DNA from: Streptomyces sp. BK208
GTDB taxonomy: Bacteria; Actinomycetota; Actinomycetes; Streptomycetales; Streptomycetaceae
Length of the DNA stretch: 64,000 nucleotides
Direction: 5' to 3'
Assembly (NCBI RefSeq): GCF_004364245.1
Contig: NZ_SOAV01000005.1
Span: 1 to 64,000 of the forward strand
The position numbers and the translations under genes were made by a program. Below are positions 1-8,323 of this stretch, piece by piece. The notes beneath the pieces were generated by a model. That model did not search any database and was not told the DNA's origin. It saw only the letters and a list, made by a program, of their open reading frames with translations. The stretch's first letter is position 1, and every line of letters begins with the position of its first letter.

Positions 1-647
1 GTGTCGGCCAGGCACTGGGTCTCCACGTGGCGGGGCTTGTCGAGGTAGCGCTCGACGAAGCACTCGCCGCGGCCGAAGGCGGCCACCGCCTCGCGTACGG
101 CGGAGTCGTACAGCTCGGGGACCTCCTCCAGGGTGCGGGCGACCTTGAGTCCGCGGCCGCCGCCGCCGAAGGCGGCCTTGATCGCGATCGGCAGGCCGTG
201 TTCCTCGGCGAAGGCGACGACCTCGTCCGCGCCGGAGACGGGGTCGGGGGTGCCGGCGACCAGGGGTGCGCCGGCGCGCTGGGCGATGTGGCGGGCGGCG
301 ACCTTGTCGCCCAGATCGCGGATGGCGTGCGGGGGCGGACCGATCCAGACCAGGCCCGCGTCCAGGACGGCCTGGGCGAACTCCGCGTTCTCCGACAGGA
401 ATCCGTACCCGGGGTGGATGGCGTCCGCGCCCGACTCACGCGCGGCTCTGAGGACCTTCTCGATGTCCAGATAGCTGGTCGCGGGGGTGTCACCACCCAG
501 GGCGAACGCCTCATCAGCGGCGCGGACATGCAATGCGTCCCGGTCCGGGTCCGCGTAGACGGCCACGCTCGCGATCCCGGCGTCCCGGCAGGCCCGGGCC
601 ACGCGGACAGCGATTTCGCCACGATTGGCGATGAGCACCTTGCGCAC
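1..647 (-). CDS. accA2: Acyl-CoA carboxylase biotin-carrying alpha subunit, N-terminal part
   Basis: This is the N-terminal 215 residues of a biotin carboxylase, and the gene continues past the left edge. The enzyme carboxylates biotin with ATP and bicarbonate for acetyl- or propionyl-CoA carboxylation. Seen: the protein opens with [14 protein letters not shown], carries the [10 protein letters not shown] motif near residue 75 and a glycine-rich ATP-grasp loop ([10 protein letters not shown]) near 165. The GTG start at 647 has a strong AAGGAGGG site about ten bases upstream. The partner beta and epsilon genes lie 2-4 kb away on the same strand. By family knowledge the full protein is about 590 residues with a C-terminal biotinyl domain, which is not visible here. 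S. coelicolor has two near-identical alpha genes; accA2 is chosen from the neighbours. Confidence 0.93.
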   Translation of the reverse strand, partial: MRKVLIANRGEIAVRVARACRDAGIASVAVYADPDRDALHVRAADEAFALGGDTPATSYLDIEKVLRAARESGADAIHPGYGFLSENAEFAQAVLDAGLVWIGPPPHAIRDLGDKVAARHIAQRAGAPLVAGTPDPVSGADEVVAFAEEHGLPIAIKAAFGGGGRGLKVARTLEEVPELYDSAVREAVAAFGRGECFVERYLDKPRHVETQCLAD

Positions 648-1021
648 GATTGAGGCTCCCTCCTTGAAACAAGCCGAGTTTAGGGACTGCCGACACGGCA
701 CTTCGACCCGTCCCCAATGGTGAGCTTGCCCACACGGAGCGTGATTCGAGGCTCGCTCGACCCCCGAAAGCCCTTGTAGTACCGAGGTACGCAGGACTCC
801 TTGGGCAAACCCTAGCCCTCCCATGTGGCCAAGGTCTCTGTAAGAGCGTGCTGCGGGCCACTCGGTTTCTTTGTGGAGTCCCTACTAATGGCCCAATGAT
901 TCTTTGCTCGTGCCGGAACCCTTGTGGCGAGGTTTACCGGTTAGTAGCGTTCGGAGCGTCTCGAACGTACTTGGGGTAACGGCTGTCCTGTGCGACAGCG
1001 GTCGAAAAGGGGTGGGGGCCG
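648..1021. other. Intergenic region between divergent accA2 and a membrane protein gene
   Basis: No credible gene is seen in these 374 bases: the open frames lack codon bias and ribosome sites. The region must hold the promoters for both flanking genes. A short perfect palindrome, GTACC-GA-GGTAC, lies at 779-790 and could be an operator. A TAGGGT hexamer on the minus strand near 812 is one possible -10 box for accA2. None of this is decisive. Confidence 0.5.
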
Positions 1022-1513
1022 GTGTCGGTGCGCAGGCCGGTGGCGTGGATCGTGGCGGTCGTGCTCTTCGCGGAGGCGGTCGGCGTCGCGGCGCTGAACT
1101 GGTTCCTGGGGATCGTCGTCGACCGGCAGGACATGTCCCTGGCCGGGCTGGACCCGGACACGATGTCCGTGTCCTCGAAGATCGGCGGGATCGTCTTCGG
1201 CCTGTACTTCGCGCTGTGCGCCCTGGTCGCCCTGCTCGTGGCGCTGCGCGACCGCCCGCCCGCGGGGCTCGGACGGATCCTGCTGATCAGCGCCGCCGTG
1301 GTGCACGGCCTGCTCGGCGCCTTCACCTGGGGCCTGGTGGGCCCCGGCGCCTTCGTCTTCATGATCGTCGTACTGGCCCTGATCGTGCTGCTGCTGATGA
1401 CGTACGACGCCCGCGAGGCGCCCGCCGCCGGGCCGCGCCCCGAGGGCGGCGACGGCGGCAAGGGCGGTGACGGCTCCCCGGTCAGCTCTCCGCCGGCGCC
1501 CACAACTCCGTGA
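1022..1513 (+). CDS. Four-helix integral membrane protein of unknown function
   Basis: The protein has 163 residues and no motif I recognise. Four hydrophobic segments are visible at about residues 7-29, 54-75, 85-105 and 110-127, followed by a Gly/Pro-rich tail of about 35 residues that is probably cytoplasmic. A GTG start at 1022 is used; the upstream bases are G-rich without a clear ribosome site. The last 32 bases overlap the 3' end of maf, which is transcribed towards it, so the two genes share their termini. The position between accA2 and maf matches a conserved hypothetical gene in related Streptomyces. Confidence 0.8.
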   Translation: MSVRRPVAWIVAVVLFAEAVGVAALNWFLGIVVDRQDMSLAGLDPDTMSVSSKIGGIVFGLYFALCALVALLVALRDRPPAGLGRILLISAAVVHGLLGAFTWGLVGPGAFVFMIVVLALIVLLLMTYDAREAPAAGPRPEGGDGGKGGDGSPVSSPPAPTTP

Positions 1514-2105
1514 TGCCGGTGCCCAGCTCGGCGAGGAGCCGCCGCAGCAGGGGCAGGCTGAGGCCGATGACGTTCCCGTGGTCGCCCTCGATGCCGTCGA
1601 TGAACGGCGCGGAGCGGCCGTCCAGGGTGAACGCCCCGGCGACGTACAGGGGCTCGCCGGAGGCCACGTAGGCGGCGATCTCGGCGTCGGTGGGCTCGCC
1701 GAAGCGGACGACGGTGGACGCGGTCGCCGAGACGTGGCGGCCGGAGGCGGTGTCCCAGACGCAGTGGCCGGTCTGCAGCGTGCCCGACCGGCCGCGCATC
1801 GCCTTCCAGCGGGCGGTGGCCTCCTCGGCGTCCGCCGGCTTGCCGAGCGCCCGGCCGTCCAGGTCGAGCACCGAGTCGCAGCCGATCACCAGGGCGCCGC
1901 GCACCTCGGGCTTCGCGGCCACCACGGACGCCTTGGCCTCGGCCAGGGCGAGGGCCAGCTCGGCGGGGGTGGGGGCGGTGACGGCCTCCTCGTCGACGCC
2001 GCTCACGAGCACCTCGGGGGCGAGCCCGGCCTGGCGCAACAGGCCGAGCCGGGCCGGGGACTGGGAGGCGAGGACGAGTCGGCGGCGGGGCTGCTGGTCG
2101 GTCAT
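1482..2105 (-). CDS. maf: Maf-family nucleoside triphosphate pyrophosphatase
   Basis: This 207-residue protein hydrolyses non-canonical or excess nucleoside triphosphates to the monophosphate and pyrophosphate. Seen: the N-terminal [12 protein letters not shown] phosphate-binding motif (family consensus S-P-R-R), [11 protein letters not shown] with the catalytic Asp near residue 75, GKP near 87, and the C-terminal substrate block ending [15 protein letters not shown]. The ATG at 2105 is chosen because the family starts a few residues before the LASxSP motif; the longer open frame upstream runs through another gene. It lies 38 bases downstream of the 42-residue membrane protein gene and overlaps the convergent gene by 32 bases. 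Confidence 0.92.
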   Translation of the reverse strand: MTDQQPRRRLVLASQSPARLGLLRQAGLAPEVLVSGVDEEAVTAPTPAELALALAEAKASVVAAKPEVRGALVIGCDSVLDLDGRALGKPADAEEATARWKAMRGRSGTLQTGHCVWDTASGRHVSATASTVVRFGEPTDAEIAAYVASGEPLYVAGAFTLDGRSAPFIDGIEGDHGNVIGLSLPLLRRLLAELGTGITELWAPAES

Positions 2106-2143
2106 GGGGCCAGGGTATCGGCGCCGCCCGGGTCGGCGGGGCC

Positions 2144-2272
2144 TCAGCGCAGGCCGATCACGATCATCGCGAGGACCATGGCCAGCGCCAGGAAGACGCT
2201 CAGCCGCCGCAGCATGTCCTGCATGTCGCGCAGTTCCTCGGGCGGCTCGTTCTCGGGGTCGGACCACAGCAT
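2144..2272 (-). CDS. mmpB: 42-residue single-span membrane protein, MmpB-like
   Basis: This short gene encodes an acidic and amphipathic N-terminal half (starting [20 protein letters not shown]) followed by one hydrophobic segment over about residues 24-42 that runs to the C-terminus. Every codon ends in G or C except GAA and the stop TGA. It sits between accE and maf, the place where I recall Streptomyces annotations naming a morphogenic membrane protein MmpB; that name is from memory and should be checked. The ribosome site is weak (GGTGAC just before ATG). A hairpin at 2328-2366 separates it from accE, so it may have its own promoter or depend on read-through. Confidence 0.72.
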   Translation of the reverse strand: MLWSDPENEPPEELRDMQDMLRRLSVFLALAMVLAMIVIGLR

Positions 2273-2327
2273 GTCACCAGCGTGGGGCTTGGCCGGGGGG
2301 CTGGGCTTGAGTACGGGTACCTAGATC

Positions 2328-2366
2328 GGGGCGCGGGGTTGCAATGTGCGCGGTTCCCCGCGCCCC
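2328..2366. terminator. GC-rich hairpin between accE and mmpB
   Basis: Perfect 11-base arms GGGGCGCGGGG (2328-2338) and CCCCGCGCCCC (2356-2366) enclose a 17-base loop. It begins 15 bases past the accE stop, consistent with a terminator or attenuator for the carboxylase operon. The arm sequence resembles the dispersed Streptomyces intergenic repeat that also appears in the array at 61188. Confidence 0.7.
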
Positions 2367-2380
2367 TGAGTGGGCTGTCC

Positions 2381-2590
2381 TCAGCTCGGCCAGTAGGTGC
2401 GGCCCCATGAGGCCGGGCCCGGGTGGGGCAGCCGGTGGGTCGCGATACGGGACGGGTCCGACCAGGCGTCGCGTGGGGCCTCGGTGGTGGACGGCTCCTC
2501 GGATGCCGTCACCGCGCGGGCCCGCACCACCGCCAGGGCGGCGGCCAGTTCTTCCGGGGTGGGGTTGCCCCGTACGACCTTGATGGTCAC
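2381..2590 (-). CDS. accE: Acyl-CoA carboxylase epsilon subunit
   Basis: The 69-residue protein begins IKVVRGNPTPEELAALxVV, the signature of the actinobacterial epsilon subunit that stabilises the alpha-beta carboxylase complex and raises its activity. The C-terminal half has the W-S-DP-R...LP-PGP-W pattern usual in this family. The ATG at 2590 lies nine bases after the pccB stop, so the two are co-transcribed and probably translationally coupled. Known S. coelicolor homologues are named PccE or AccE depending on the beta partner; with a PccB partner here, the propionyl-CoA-type assignment is the likelier one. Confidence 0.9.
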   Translation of the reverse strand: MTIKVVRGNPTPEELAAALAVVRARAVTASEEPSTTEAPRDAWSDPSRIATHRLPHPGPASWGRTYWPS

Positions 2591-2599
2591 AGCGGCTCC

Positions 2600-4192
2600 T
2601 TACAGGGGGATGTTGCCGTGCTTCTTCGGGGGCAGGGACTCCCGCTTGGTGCGCAGCTGGCGCAGGCCGCGGACGATGTGGCGGCGGGTGTCCGACGGCA
2701 TGATCACCGCGTCGACGTAGCCGCGCTCGGCCGCCGTGTAGGGGTTGAGGAGGGCGTCCTCGTACTCCTGGATGAGGCGGGCGCGGGTGGCCTCGACGTC
2801 GTCACCGGCGTCGGCGATGGTGCGGCGGTGCAGGATGTTGACCGCGCCCTGGGCGCCCATGACGGCGATCTGGGCGGTGGGCCAGGCCAGGTTGAGGTCC
2901 GCGCCCAGGTGCTTGGAGCCCATGACGTCGTAGGCGCCGCCGAAGGCCTTGCGGGTGATGACCGTGATGAGCGGGACCGTGGCCTCGGCGTAGGCGAAGA
3001 TCAGCTTCGCGCCGCGGCGGATGATGCCGTCGTGCTCCTGGTCGACGCCGGGCAGGAAGCCGGGGACGTCCACGAAGGTGAGCACGGGGACGTTGAAGGC
3101 GTCGCAGGTGCGCACGAAGCGGGCCGCCTTCTCGGAGGCGGTGATGTCCAGGCACCCGGCGAACTGCATGGGCTGGTTGGCGACGATGCCGACGGGGCGG
3201 CCCTCGACGCGGCCGAAGCCGGTGAGGATGTTCGGCGCGAACAGCGGCTGCGTCTCGAAGAACTCGGCGTCGTCGAGGACGTGCTCGATGACGGTGTGCA
3301 TGTCGTAGGGCTGGTTCGCCGAGTCGGGGACGATCGTGTCCAGCTCGGCGTCCTCGTCCGTGACCGTGAGGTCCGCCTCCTCCGGGAAGGCGGGGGGCTC
3401 GGAGAGGTTGTTGGACGGCAGGTAGGACAGCAGCTGCTTGACGTACTCGACGGCGTCCTTCTCGTCGCCGGCCATGTGGTGGGCCACGCCCGAGGTGGAG
3501 TTGTGGGTGCGGGCGCCGCCCAGCTCCTCGAAGCCGACGTCCTCGCCGGTGACCGTCTTGATGACGTCGGGACCCGTGATGAACATGTGGCTGGTCTGGT
3601 CGACCATCACCGTGAAGTCGGTGATCGCGGGGGAGTACACCGCGCCGCCCGCACACGGGCCGACGACCAGGCTGATCTGCGGGATCACGCCGGAGGCGTG
3701 GGTGTTGCGGCGGAAGATCTCGCCGTAGGCCCCGAGGGAGGCGACGCCCTCCTGGATGCGGGCGCCGCCGGAGTCGTTGATGCCGACGACCGGGCAGCCG
3801 GTCTTCAGCGCGAAGTCCATGACCTTGACGATCTTCTGGCCGTAGACCTCGCCCAGCGCGCCGCCGAAGACGGTGAAGTCCTGGGAGAAGACGGCGACGG
3901 GACGGCCGTCGACGGTGCCGTAGCCGGTGACGACGCCGTCGCCGTAGGGGCGGTTGGCGTCGAGGCCGAAGTTGGTGGAACGGTGCCGGGCGAACTCGTC
4001 CAGCTCGACGAAGGAACCCTCGTCGAGCAGGAGGTCGATGCGTTCACGAGCCGTCAGCTTGCCCTTGGCGTGCTGCTTTTCGACGGCGCGTGCGGAACCG
4101 GCGTGCGTCGCTTCCTCGATACGGCGCCTGAGATCCGCGAGCTTGCCCGCGGTCGTGTGGATGTCGGGCTGCTGCTCTTCCGGCTCGGACAT
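2600..4192 (-). CDS. pccB: Propionyl-CoA carboxylase beta subunit (carboxyltransferase)
   Basis: The 530-residue carboxyltransferase moves the carboxyl group from carboxybiotin to propionyl-CoA, giving methylmalonyl-CoA, a polyketide extender unit. Seen: two crotonase-like halves, with oxyanion-hole glycines in [13 protein letters not shown] (near residue 140), [12 protein letters not shown] (near 175) and, in the second half, DVPGFLPG and [14 protein letters not shown]. From memory it is almost identical to S. coelicolor PccB and has the same length. The ATG at 4192 is chosen because it gives the family N-terminus; an open extension to 4288 would run into the birA promoter. It leads a pccB-accE operon divergent from birA, the ligase that activates the partner biotin subunit. 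Confidence 0.96.
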   Translation of the reverse strand: MSEPEEQQPDIHTTAGKLADLRRRIEEATHAGSARAVEKQHAKGKLTARERIDLLLDEGSFVELDEFARHRSTNFGLDANRPYGDGVVTGYGTVDGRPVAVFSQDFTVFGGALGEVYGQKIVKVMDFALKTGCPVVGINDSGGARIQEGVASLGAYGEIFRRNTHASGVIPQISLVVGPCAGGAVYSPAITDFTVMVDQTSHMFITGPDVIKTVTGEDVGFEELGGARTHNSTSGVAHHMAGDEKDAVEYVKQLLSYLPSNNLSEPPAFPEEADLTVTDEDAELDTIVPDSANQPYDMHTVIEHVLDDAEFFETQPLFAPNILTGFGRVEGRPVGIVANQPMQFAGCLDITASEKAARFVRTCDAFNVPVLTFVDVPGFLPGVDQEHDGIIRRGAKLIFAYAEATVPLITVITRKAFGGAYDVMGSKHLGADLNLAWPTAQIAVMGAQGAVNILHRRTIADAGDDVEATRARLIQEYEDALLNPYTAAERGYVDAVIMPSDTRRHIVRGLRQLRTKRESLPPKKHGNIPL

Positions 4193-4289
4193 CGGGATGC
4201 GGCTCCCTGCCTGCTCAAAAGGGGGGACGGTTACTCGTTCGTAGAGTAGTAGGGGCCCTTCCGATCGGCAGTGCGGTGTTTCCCACACC

Positions 4290-4295
4290 TAGGGT
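4290..4295 (+). promoter_or_regulatory. Candidate -10 box (TAGGGT) for a leaderless birA mRNA
   Basis: TAGGGT ends seven bases before the birA ATG at 4303. Transcription would then start at or next to the A of the ATG, giving a leaderless message. No ribosome site precedes this ATG, which fits. A partial dyad, TACTC-7-GAGTA (4232-4248), lies in the same divergent region nearer pccB and could be an operator. Confidence 0.5.
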
Positions 4296-4302
4296 GGGTT
4301 GC

Positions 4303-5178
4303 ATGACGCCCCGAGACTCCTCCGACGCATCCGACTCCCCGAACGGCCGGTGGTCCGACCTGGACCGGCCGCCCCTCAACGGCACCGCCCTGCGCCGGGG
4401 CCTGGTGCGGGAGAAGGGCCTGTGGCGGCAGGTGGACGTGGTGCAGCGCACCGGCTCCACCAACTCCGACCTCGTGTCGCGGGCCGCCGGGGAGGACCTG
4501 GCCGAGGGCGTGGTCCTGGTCGCCGAGGAGCAGAGTGCCGCGCGCGGGCGCCTGGACCGGCAGTGGACGGCACCGGCCCGCTCCGGGCTCTTCTTCTCCG
4601 TGCTGCTGCGGCCCGCCGAGGTCCCCGTGACCCGCTGGGGCTGGCTGCCGCTGCTCACCGGCGTCGCCGTGGCGACCGGGCTGTCCCGCGTCGCGGGCGT
4701 CGACACCGCCCTGAAGTGGCCCAACGACCTGCTGGTGACCGTCGGCGACGAGGAGCGCAAGGCCGGCGGCATCCTCGCCGAGCGGGCCGGGGACGACGGC
4801 GTCGTCATCGGCGTCGGCATCAACGTCTCGCTGCGCGCCGACGAGCTGCCCGTCCCGCGGGCCGGGTCGCTGGCCCTGGCCGGAGCCGCGAACACCGACC
4901 GGGACCCGCTGCTGCGCGGGGTGCTGCGGTCGCTGGAGGACTGGTACGGGCGCTGGCGCGAGGCAGGCGGCGACCCGGCGGCCAGCGGGCTCCAGGAGAC
5001 GTACGCGGCGGGCTGCGCGACCCTCGGGCGCGTGGTGCGGGCGGAGCTTCCGGGGGACCGATCGCTCGTGGGGGAGGCGGTGGCCGTGGACGGGGACGGC
5101 CGGCTGGTGCTGGCGACGGAGGCGGGGGTGCAGGAACCGGTGGGAGCGGGGGACATCGTGCACCTGCGGCCGGCGTGA
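4303..5178 (+). CDS. birA: Biotin--[acetyl-CoA-carboxylase] ligase
   Basis: The 291-residue ligase activates biotin with ATP and attaches it to the carrier lysine of acyl-CoA carboxylase. Seen: the biotin-binding STNSDL motif near residue 55, the RGRLDRQW variant of the GRGRxxR loop near 85, LKWPNDLLV near 140 and ERKAGGILAE near 155. No N-terminal winged-helix domain is present, so it is a monofunctional (group I) enzyme and not a repressor. The ATG at 4303 is preferred; an in-frame ATG at 4276 lies upstream of the candidate -10 box. It is divergent from pccB-accE, whose complex it serves. Confidence 0.94.
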   Translation: MTPRDSSDASDSPNGRWSDLDRPPLNGTALRRGLVREKGLWRQVDVVQRTGSTNSDLVSRAAGEDLAEGVVLVAEEQSAARGRLDRQWTAPARSGLFFSVLLRPAEVPVTRWGWLPLLTGVAVATGLSRVAGVDTALKWPNDLLVTVGDEERKAGGILAERAGDDGVVIGVGINVSLRADELPVPRAGSLALAGAANTDRDPLLRGVLRSLEDWYGRWREAGGDPAASGLQETYAAGCATLGRVVRAELPGDRSLVGEAVAVDGDGRLVLATEAGVQEPVGAGDIVHLRPA

Positions 5179-5293
5179 GCGCGGCCCCGGTGCCCGCTCG
5201 CGGTGCGGGCCGCACGGGAGTGAGCTGGGGCACACCTGACGTAAAGTTGGGGCCGGTCGAACCTGACCGCGGCAGATCGGAAAGGCAACAGGC

Positions 5294-6439
5294 GTGACCG
5301 TCGACGACACCGGCTCCGGCGCGGACGGGGACGGCCGGGTGGACCCCGAGCCCGCCCCGGACTCCGCCGATTCCGGCGATGACCCGCTCGCGCTGCGCCT
5401 CGAAGGGCTCATCCTGGGCGCCGAGCGCCGCTACACGCCCTTCCAGGCCGCCCGCAGCGCGGGCGTCTCCATGGAGCTGGCCTCCCGGTTCTGGCGGGCC
5501 ATGGGCTTCGCCGACATCGGCCAGGCCAAGGCACTCACCGAGGCCGACGTCCTCGCCCTGCGGCGGCTGGCCGGTCTGGTGGAGGCGGGGCTGCTGAGCG
5601 AGGCGATGGCGGTGCAGGTCGCCCGGTCCACGGGACAGACCACCGCCCGGTTGGCCGAGTGGCAGATCGACAGCTTCCTGGAGGGCCTGACCGAGCCCCC
5701 GGAGCCCGGGATGACGCGCACCGAGGTGACGTATCCCATCGTCGAACTGCTCCTTCCCGAACTGCAGGAGTTCCTCGTCTACGTCTGGCGGCGCCAGCTC
5801 GCCGCCTCGGCCGGACGGGTCATCCAGGCCGGGGACGACGAGGAGATGGTGGACCGGCGCCTCGCGGTCGGCTTCGCGGACCTGGTCGGCTTCACGCGGC
5901 TGACCCGGCGGATGGAGGAGGAGGAGCTCGGCGAGCTGGTCGAGGCCTTCGAGACCACCTCCGCCGACCTGGTGGCCGCCCGCGGCGGACGGCTGGTCAA
6001 GACCCTCGGCGACGAGGTGCTGTACGCCGCCGACGACGCCGGTACGGCCGCCGAGATCGCCCTGCGGCTCATCGAGACGATGGCCAACGACGAGACCATG
6101 CCCGAGCTGCGCGTCGGCATCGCCTTCGGCACGGTCACCACCCGGATGGGCGATGTCTTCGGCACCACCGTCAACCTGGCCTCCCGGCTCACCTCGATAG
6201 CCCCCAAGGACGCCGTCCTCGTCGACACCGCCTTCGCGGAGGAGCTGATCCGCACCCGGGACGCCCCCGCCTCGGAGGCCGCGGCCGCCGAGGAGGCCGC
6301 CGCGGCGGAGAAGGAGGGCGTGGAGCCGCCGGTGTACCGGTTCGCGCTCCAGCCGATGTGGCAGCGCCCGGTGCGCGGTCTCGGCGTCGTCGAGCCGTGG
6401 CTGCTCACCCGCCGGGGCGAGGACGGCGGAGAGGCGTAG
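5294..6439 (+). CDS. cya: Class III adenylate cyclase
   Basis: The 381-residue soluble enzyme makes cAMP from ATP. Residues about 45-125 form a MerR-like helical regulatory region, and residues about 185-320 form the cyclase homology domain. Seen: metal-binding Asp196 in GFADLVGFT and Asp240 in KTLGDEVLY, and the substrate loop MGDVFGTTVNLASRL near 285-299. Length and sequence agree with what I remember of S. coelicolor Cya, whose cAMP affects germination and antibiotic production. The GTG at 5294 follows a weak GGAAAGG. An acidic Ala/Glu-rich stretch near 330-345 is probably a flexible linker. It follows birA by 115 bases and may have its own promoter. Confidence 0.94.
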   Translation: MTVDDTGSGADGDGRVDPEPAPDSADSGDDPLALRLEGLILGAERRYTPFQAARSAGVSMELASRFWRAMGFADIGQAKALTEADVLALRRLAGLVEAGLLSEAMAVQVARSTGQTTARLAEWQIDSFLEGLTEPPEPGMTRTEVTYPIVELLLPELQEFLVYVWRRQLAASAGRVIQAGDDEEMVDRRLAVGFADLVGFTRLTRRMEEEELGELVEAFETTSADLVAARGGRLVKTLGDEVLYAADDAGTAAEIALRLIETMANDETMPELRVGIAFGTVTTRMGDVFGTTVNLASRLTSIAPKDAVLVDTAFAEELIRTRDAPASEAAAAEEAAAAEKEGVEPPVYRFALQPMWQRPVRGLGVVEPWLLTRRGEDGGEA

Positions 6440-6529
6440 GCCGCCCGGCCCGTACGTCGACCGTTCGGAGCGCCGGCACCCGGGACGACCCGGGTGGGCG
6501 ACTGACGGGCACTCCGGGCCGGATGTCCC

Positions 6530-7225
6530 TCAGCCGCCCAGCAGGTCGACGCAGAGGCCGATCACGGGCACGCACAGGCCGGGGTCGTCGGGTTCCGGCA
6601 CCGGATCGGGCGCCGGGGGTGTGCCGCGGTCCGGTGGCGGGGTCGGCGTGGGCCGGGGCGCGGGACGGTCGGACCCCGAGGGCGACGGCGTGCCCGGGGC
6701 CCGGGTGCGGCCGTCGGACCCGCCCTCCCGTTCTCCCCGCTCCTGCCGGTCCGCCGGCCGTCCTCCGGCGGTGTCCGGAGCGCCGGGCGCGGACGTGGCC
6801 GCGGGCGGGAGGGGCGCGCCGCTCGCGGACGGGCCCGGCGCGAGCCCGGGTACGAGGCCGGGCCCGGGGGATCCGCCCAGGCCGCCCATGACGGACGTCG
6901 CCGACGGGCCCGCCTCGGGAGAGCCGCGACCGGTGCCCGAGGCGGCCGCCGCGGACTCCGGGTCCTGCGCTGCCGTGTCCCGGCCGCCGCCCTCGACGCG
7001 CGGCGCAGCCAGGGCGCCGTGCCCGCCGCCCACGTCACCGCCCGGCTCGGGCAGCAGGCGTACGAGGCTGAGGGCGCCGGCCGCCAGGGCGAGACCGCCG
7101 GCCGCCAGCACCACCTTGCGGGGGCGGGGCCGGCGGTGCCGGCCCCGGCGGATCCACGCGTACCGCGGCTCCGGCCGCGGCCCGGCGGCCGGCCCGCCGG
7201 TCGTCGGTATACCGGTCGTCGTCAT
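6530..7225 (-). CDS. Proline-rich single-span membrane-anchored protein, unknown function
   Basis: The 231-residue protein has a basic cytoplasmic N-terminus (about residues 1-38), one hydrophobic segment near 39-58, and then about 150 residues of Pro/Gly/Ala/Ser-rich, apparently disordered extracytoplasmic sequence. It ends in a short hydrophobic cap with two cysteines (GLCVPVIGLCVDLLGG). That cap is the only part that looks conserved by design and might be a disulfide or membrane tip. The ATG at 7225 has an excellent GGGGAGG site. It is convergent with cya and divergent from the enoyl-CoA hydratase gene. No function is assigned. Confidence 0.8.
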   Translation of the reverse strand: MTTTGIPTTGGPAAGPRPEPRYAWIRRGRHRRPRPRKVVLAAGGLALAAGALSLVRLLPEPGGDVGGGHGALAAPRVEGGGRDTAAQDPESAAAASGTGRGSPEAGPSATSVMGGLGGSPGPGLVPGLAPGPSASGAPLPPAATSAPGAPDTAGGRPADRQERGEREGGSDGRTRAPGTPSPSGSDRPAPRPTPTPPPDRGTPPAPDPVPEPDDPGLCVPVIGLCVDLLGG

Positions 7226-7408
7226 GATCCCTCCCCGGTGCGCACGCGCCCCGCTGCGCCCTGGCGGAGCGAGGCTACGGGCTGCCTCCGGCCGGAGGAG
7301 GACGGTCGGCCGCGTGTCACCCGAACGGGTGGATGGGGTCGTGCGGGGAGCTGGCGCGTCCGCTCTTCCCCCGGGCGGGCCCGCCTGCGATGATCGGTCG
7401 GTCGACTT

Positions 7409-7424
7409 GTTAACACGCGTTAAC
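7409..7424. promoter_or_regulatory. Inverted repeat GTTAACACGCGTTAAC upstream of the enoyl-CoA hydratase
   Basis: A 16-base near-perfect palindrome with one mismatched pair ends one base before the GGAGGG ribosome site of the gene starting at 7436. It is unusually A+T-rich for this genome. Its size and form fit a TetR-type operator, for example of an acyl-CoA-responsive repressor. No regulator gene is adjacent. Confidence 0.55.
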
Positions 7425-7435
7425 CGGAGGGTGTC

Positions 7436-8236
7436 ATGAGCGAGGAGCGGTTCGGAGAGTTCGTCCTGGTGCGCAGGCACGGGGACGGCCATGTCGCGGA
7501 GCTCGCACTCGACCGGCCCAAGGCCATGAACGCCGTCTCGACCGCCATGGCCCGGTCCCTGAGCGCGGCCTGCGCGGCGCTGGGCGAGGACCGGGGCGTG
7601 CGGGTGGTGGTGCTGACCTCGACGCACGAGCGGGCGTTCTGCGTCGGGGCGGACCTGAAGGAGCGCAACTCCTTCTCCGACGCCGACCTGCTGCGGCAGC
7701 GGCCGGTGACCCGGGGCGCGTACACGGCGGTCCTCGAACTGCCGCAGCCGACGATCGCCGCCGTGCACGGGTTCGCGCTGGGCGGCGGGTTCGAGCTGGC
7801 GCTGGCGTGCGACGTGATCGTGGCCGACCGTACGGCCGTGGTGGGGCTGCCGGAGGTGTCGGTCGGGGTGATCCCGGGCGGCGGCGGTACCCAGCTGCTG
7901 CCCCGCCGGGTGGGGGCGGCGCGAGCGGCCGAGCTGGTGTTCACGGCGCGGCGGGTCGCGGCCGGGGAGGCGCGTGAGCTGGGGCTCGTGGACCAGCTGG
8001 CGGACGAGGGGCGGGACCGTGAGGACGCGCTGGAGCTGGCCTCGCGGATGGCCGCGAACTCTCCCGTGGGCCTGCGGGCGGCCAAGCGGGCGCTGCGGCT
8101 CGGGCACGGGCTCGACCTGCGCGCGGGGCTCGAGGTCGAGGACGCGGCGTGGCGGTCGGTGGCGTTCTCGGGCGACCGGGCGGAGGGCGTGGCGGCGTTC
8201 AACGAGAGGCGGGCACCGCGCTGGCCGGGCGAGTGA
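7436..8236 (+). CDS. Enoyl-CoA hydratase/isomerase family protein
   Basis: The 266-residue crotonase-fold protein probably hydrates a trans-2-enoyl-CoA in fatty-acid or amino-acid breakdown; the exact substrate cannot be read from sequence. Seen: the CoA and oxyanion-hole segment FCVGADLKER near residue 65, HGFALGGGFELALACD near 110-125 (second oxyanion glycine), and PEVSVGVIPGGGGTQLLPR near 140 with the usual catalytic Glu position. A strong GGAGGG site lies five bases before the ATG. The palindrome at 7409-7424 overlaps the leader and suggests repression. It stands alone, 84 bases before the GGDEF gene. Confidence 0.93.
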   Translation: MSEERFGEFVLVRRHGDGHVAELALDRPKAMNAVSTAMARSLSAACAALGEDRGVRVVVLTSTHERAFCVGADLKERNSFSDADLLRQRPVTRGAYTAVLELPQPTIAAVHGFALGGGFELALACDVIVADRTAVVGLPEVSVGVIPGGGGTQLLPRRVGAARAAELVFTARRVAAGEARELGLVDQLADEGRDREDALELASRMAANSPVGLRAAKRALRLGHGLDLRAGLEVEDAAWRSVAFSGDRAEGVAAFNERRAPRWPGE

Positions 8237-8323
8237 CGGCGGGCAGGTGCCGCGGCCGTCGACACTCGCCCGGTTCGCCCTGCTTGAGTAACGTTTCTTC
8301 GTGAATCTCCCTAGCCTGGAGTG

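Noticed and set aside
2423..4249. 608-codon open frame on the plus strand
   Set aside because: It is the antisense of pccB, which has full family motifs. Long antisense frames are expected in DNA this rich in G+C.
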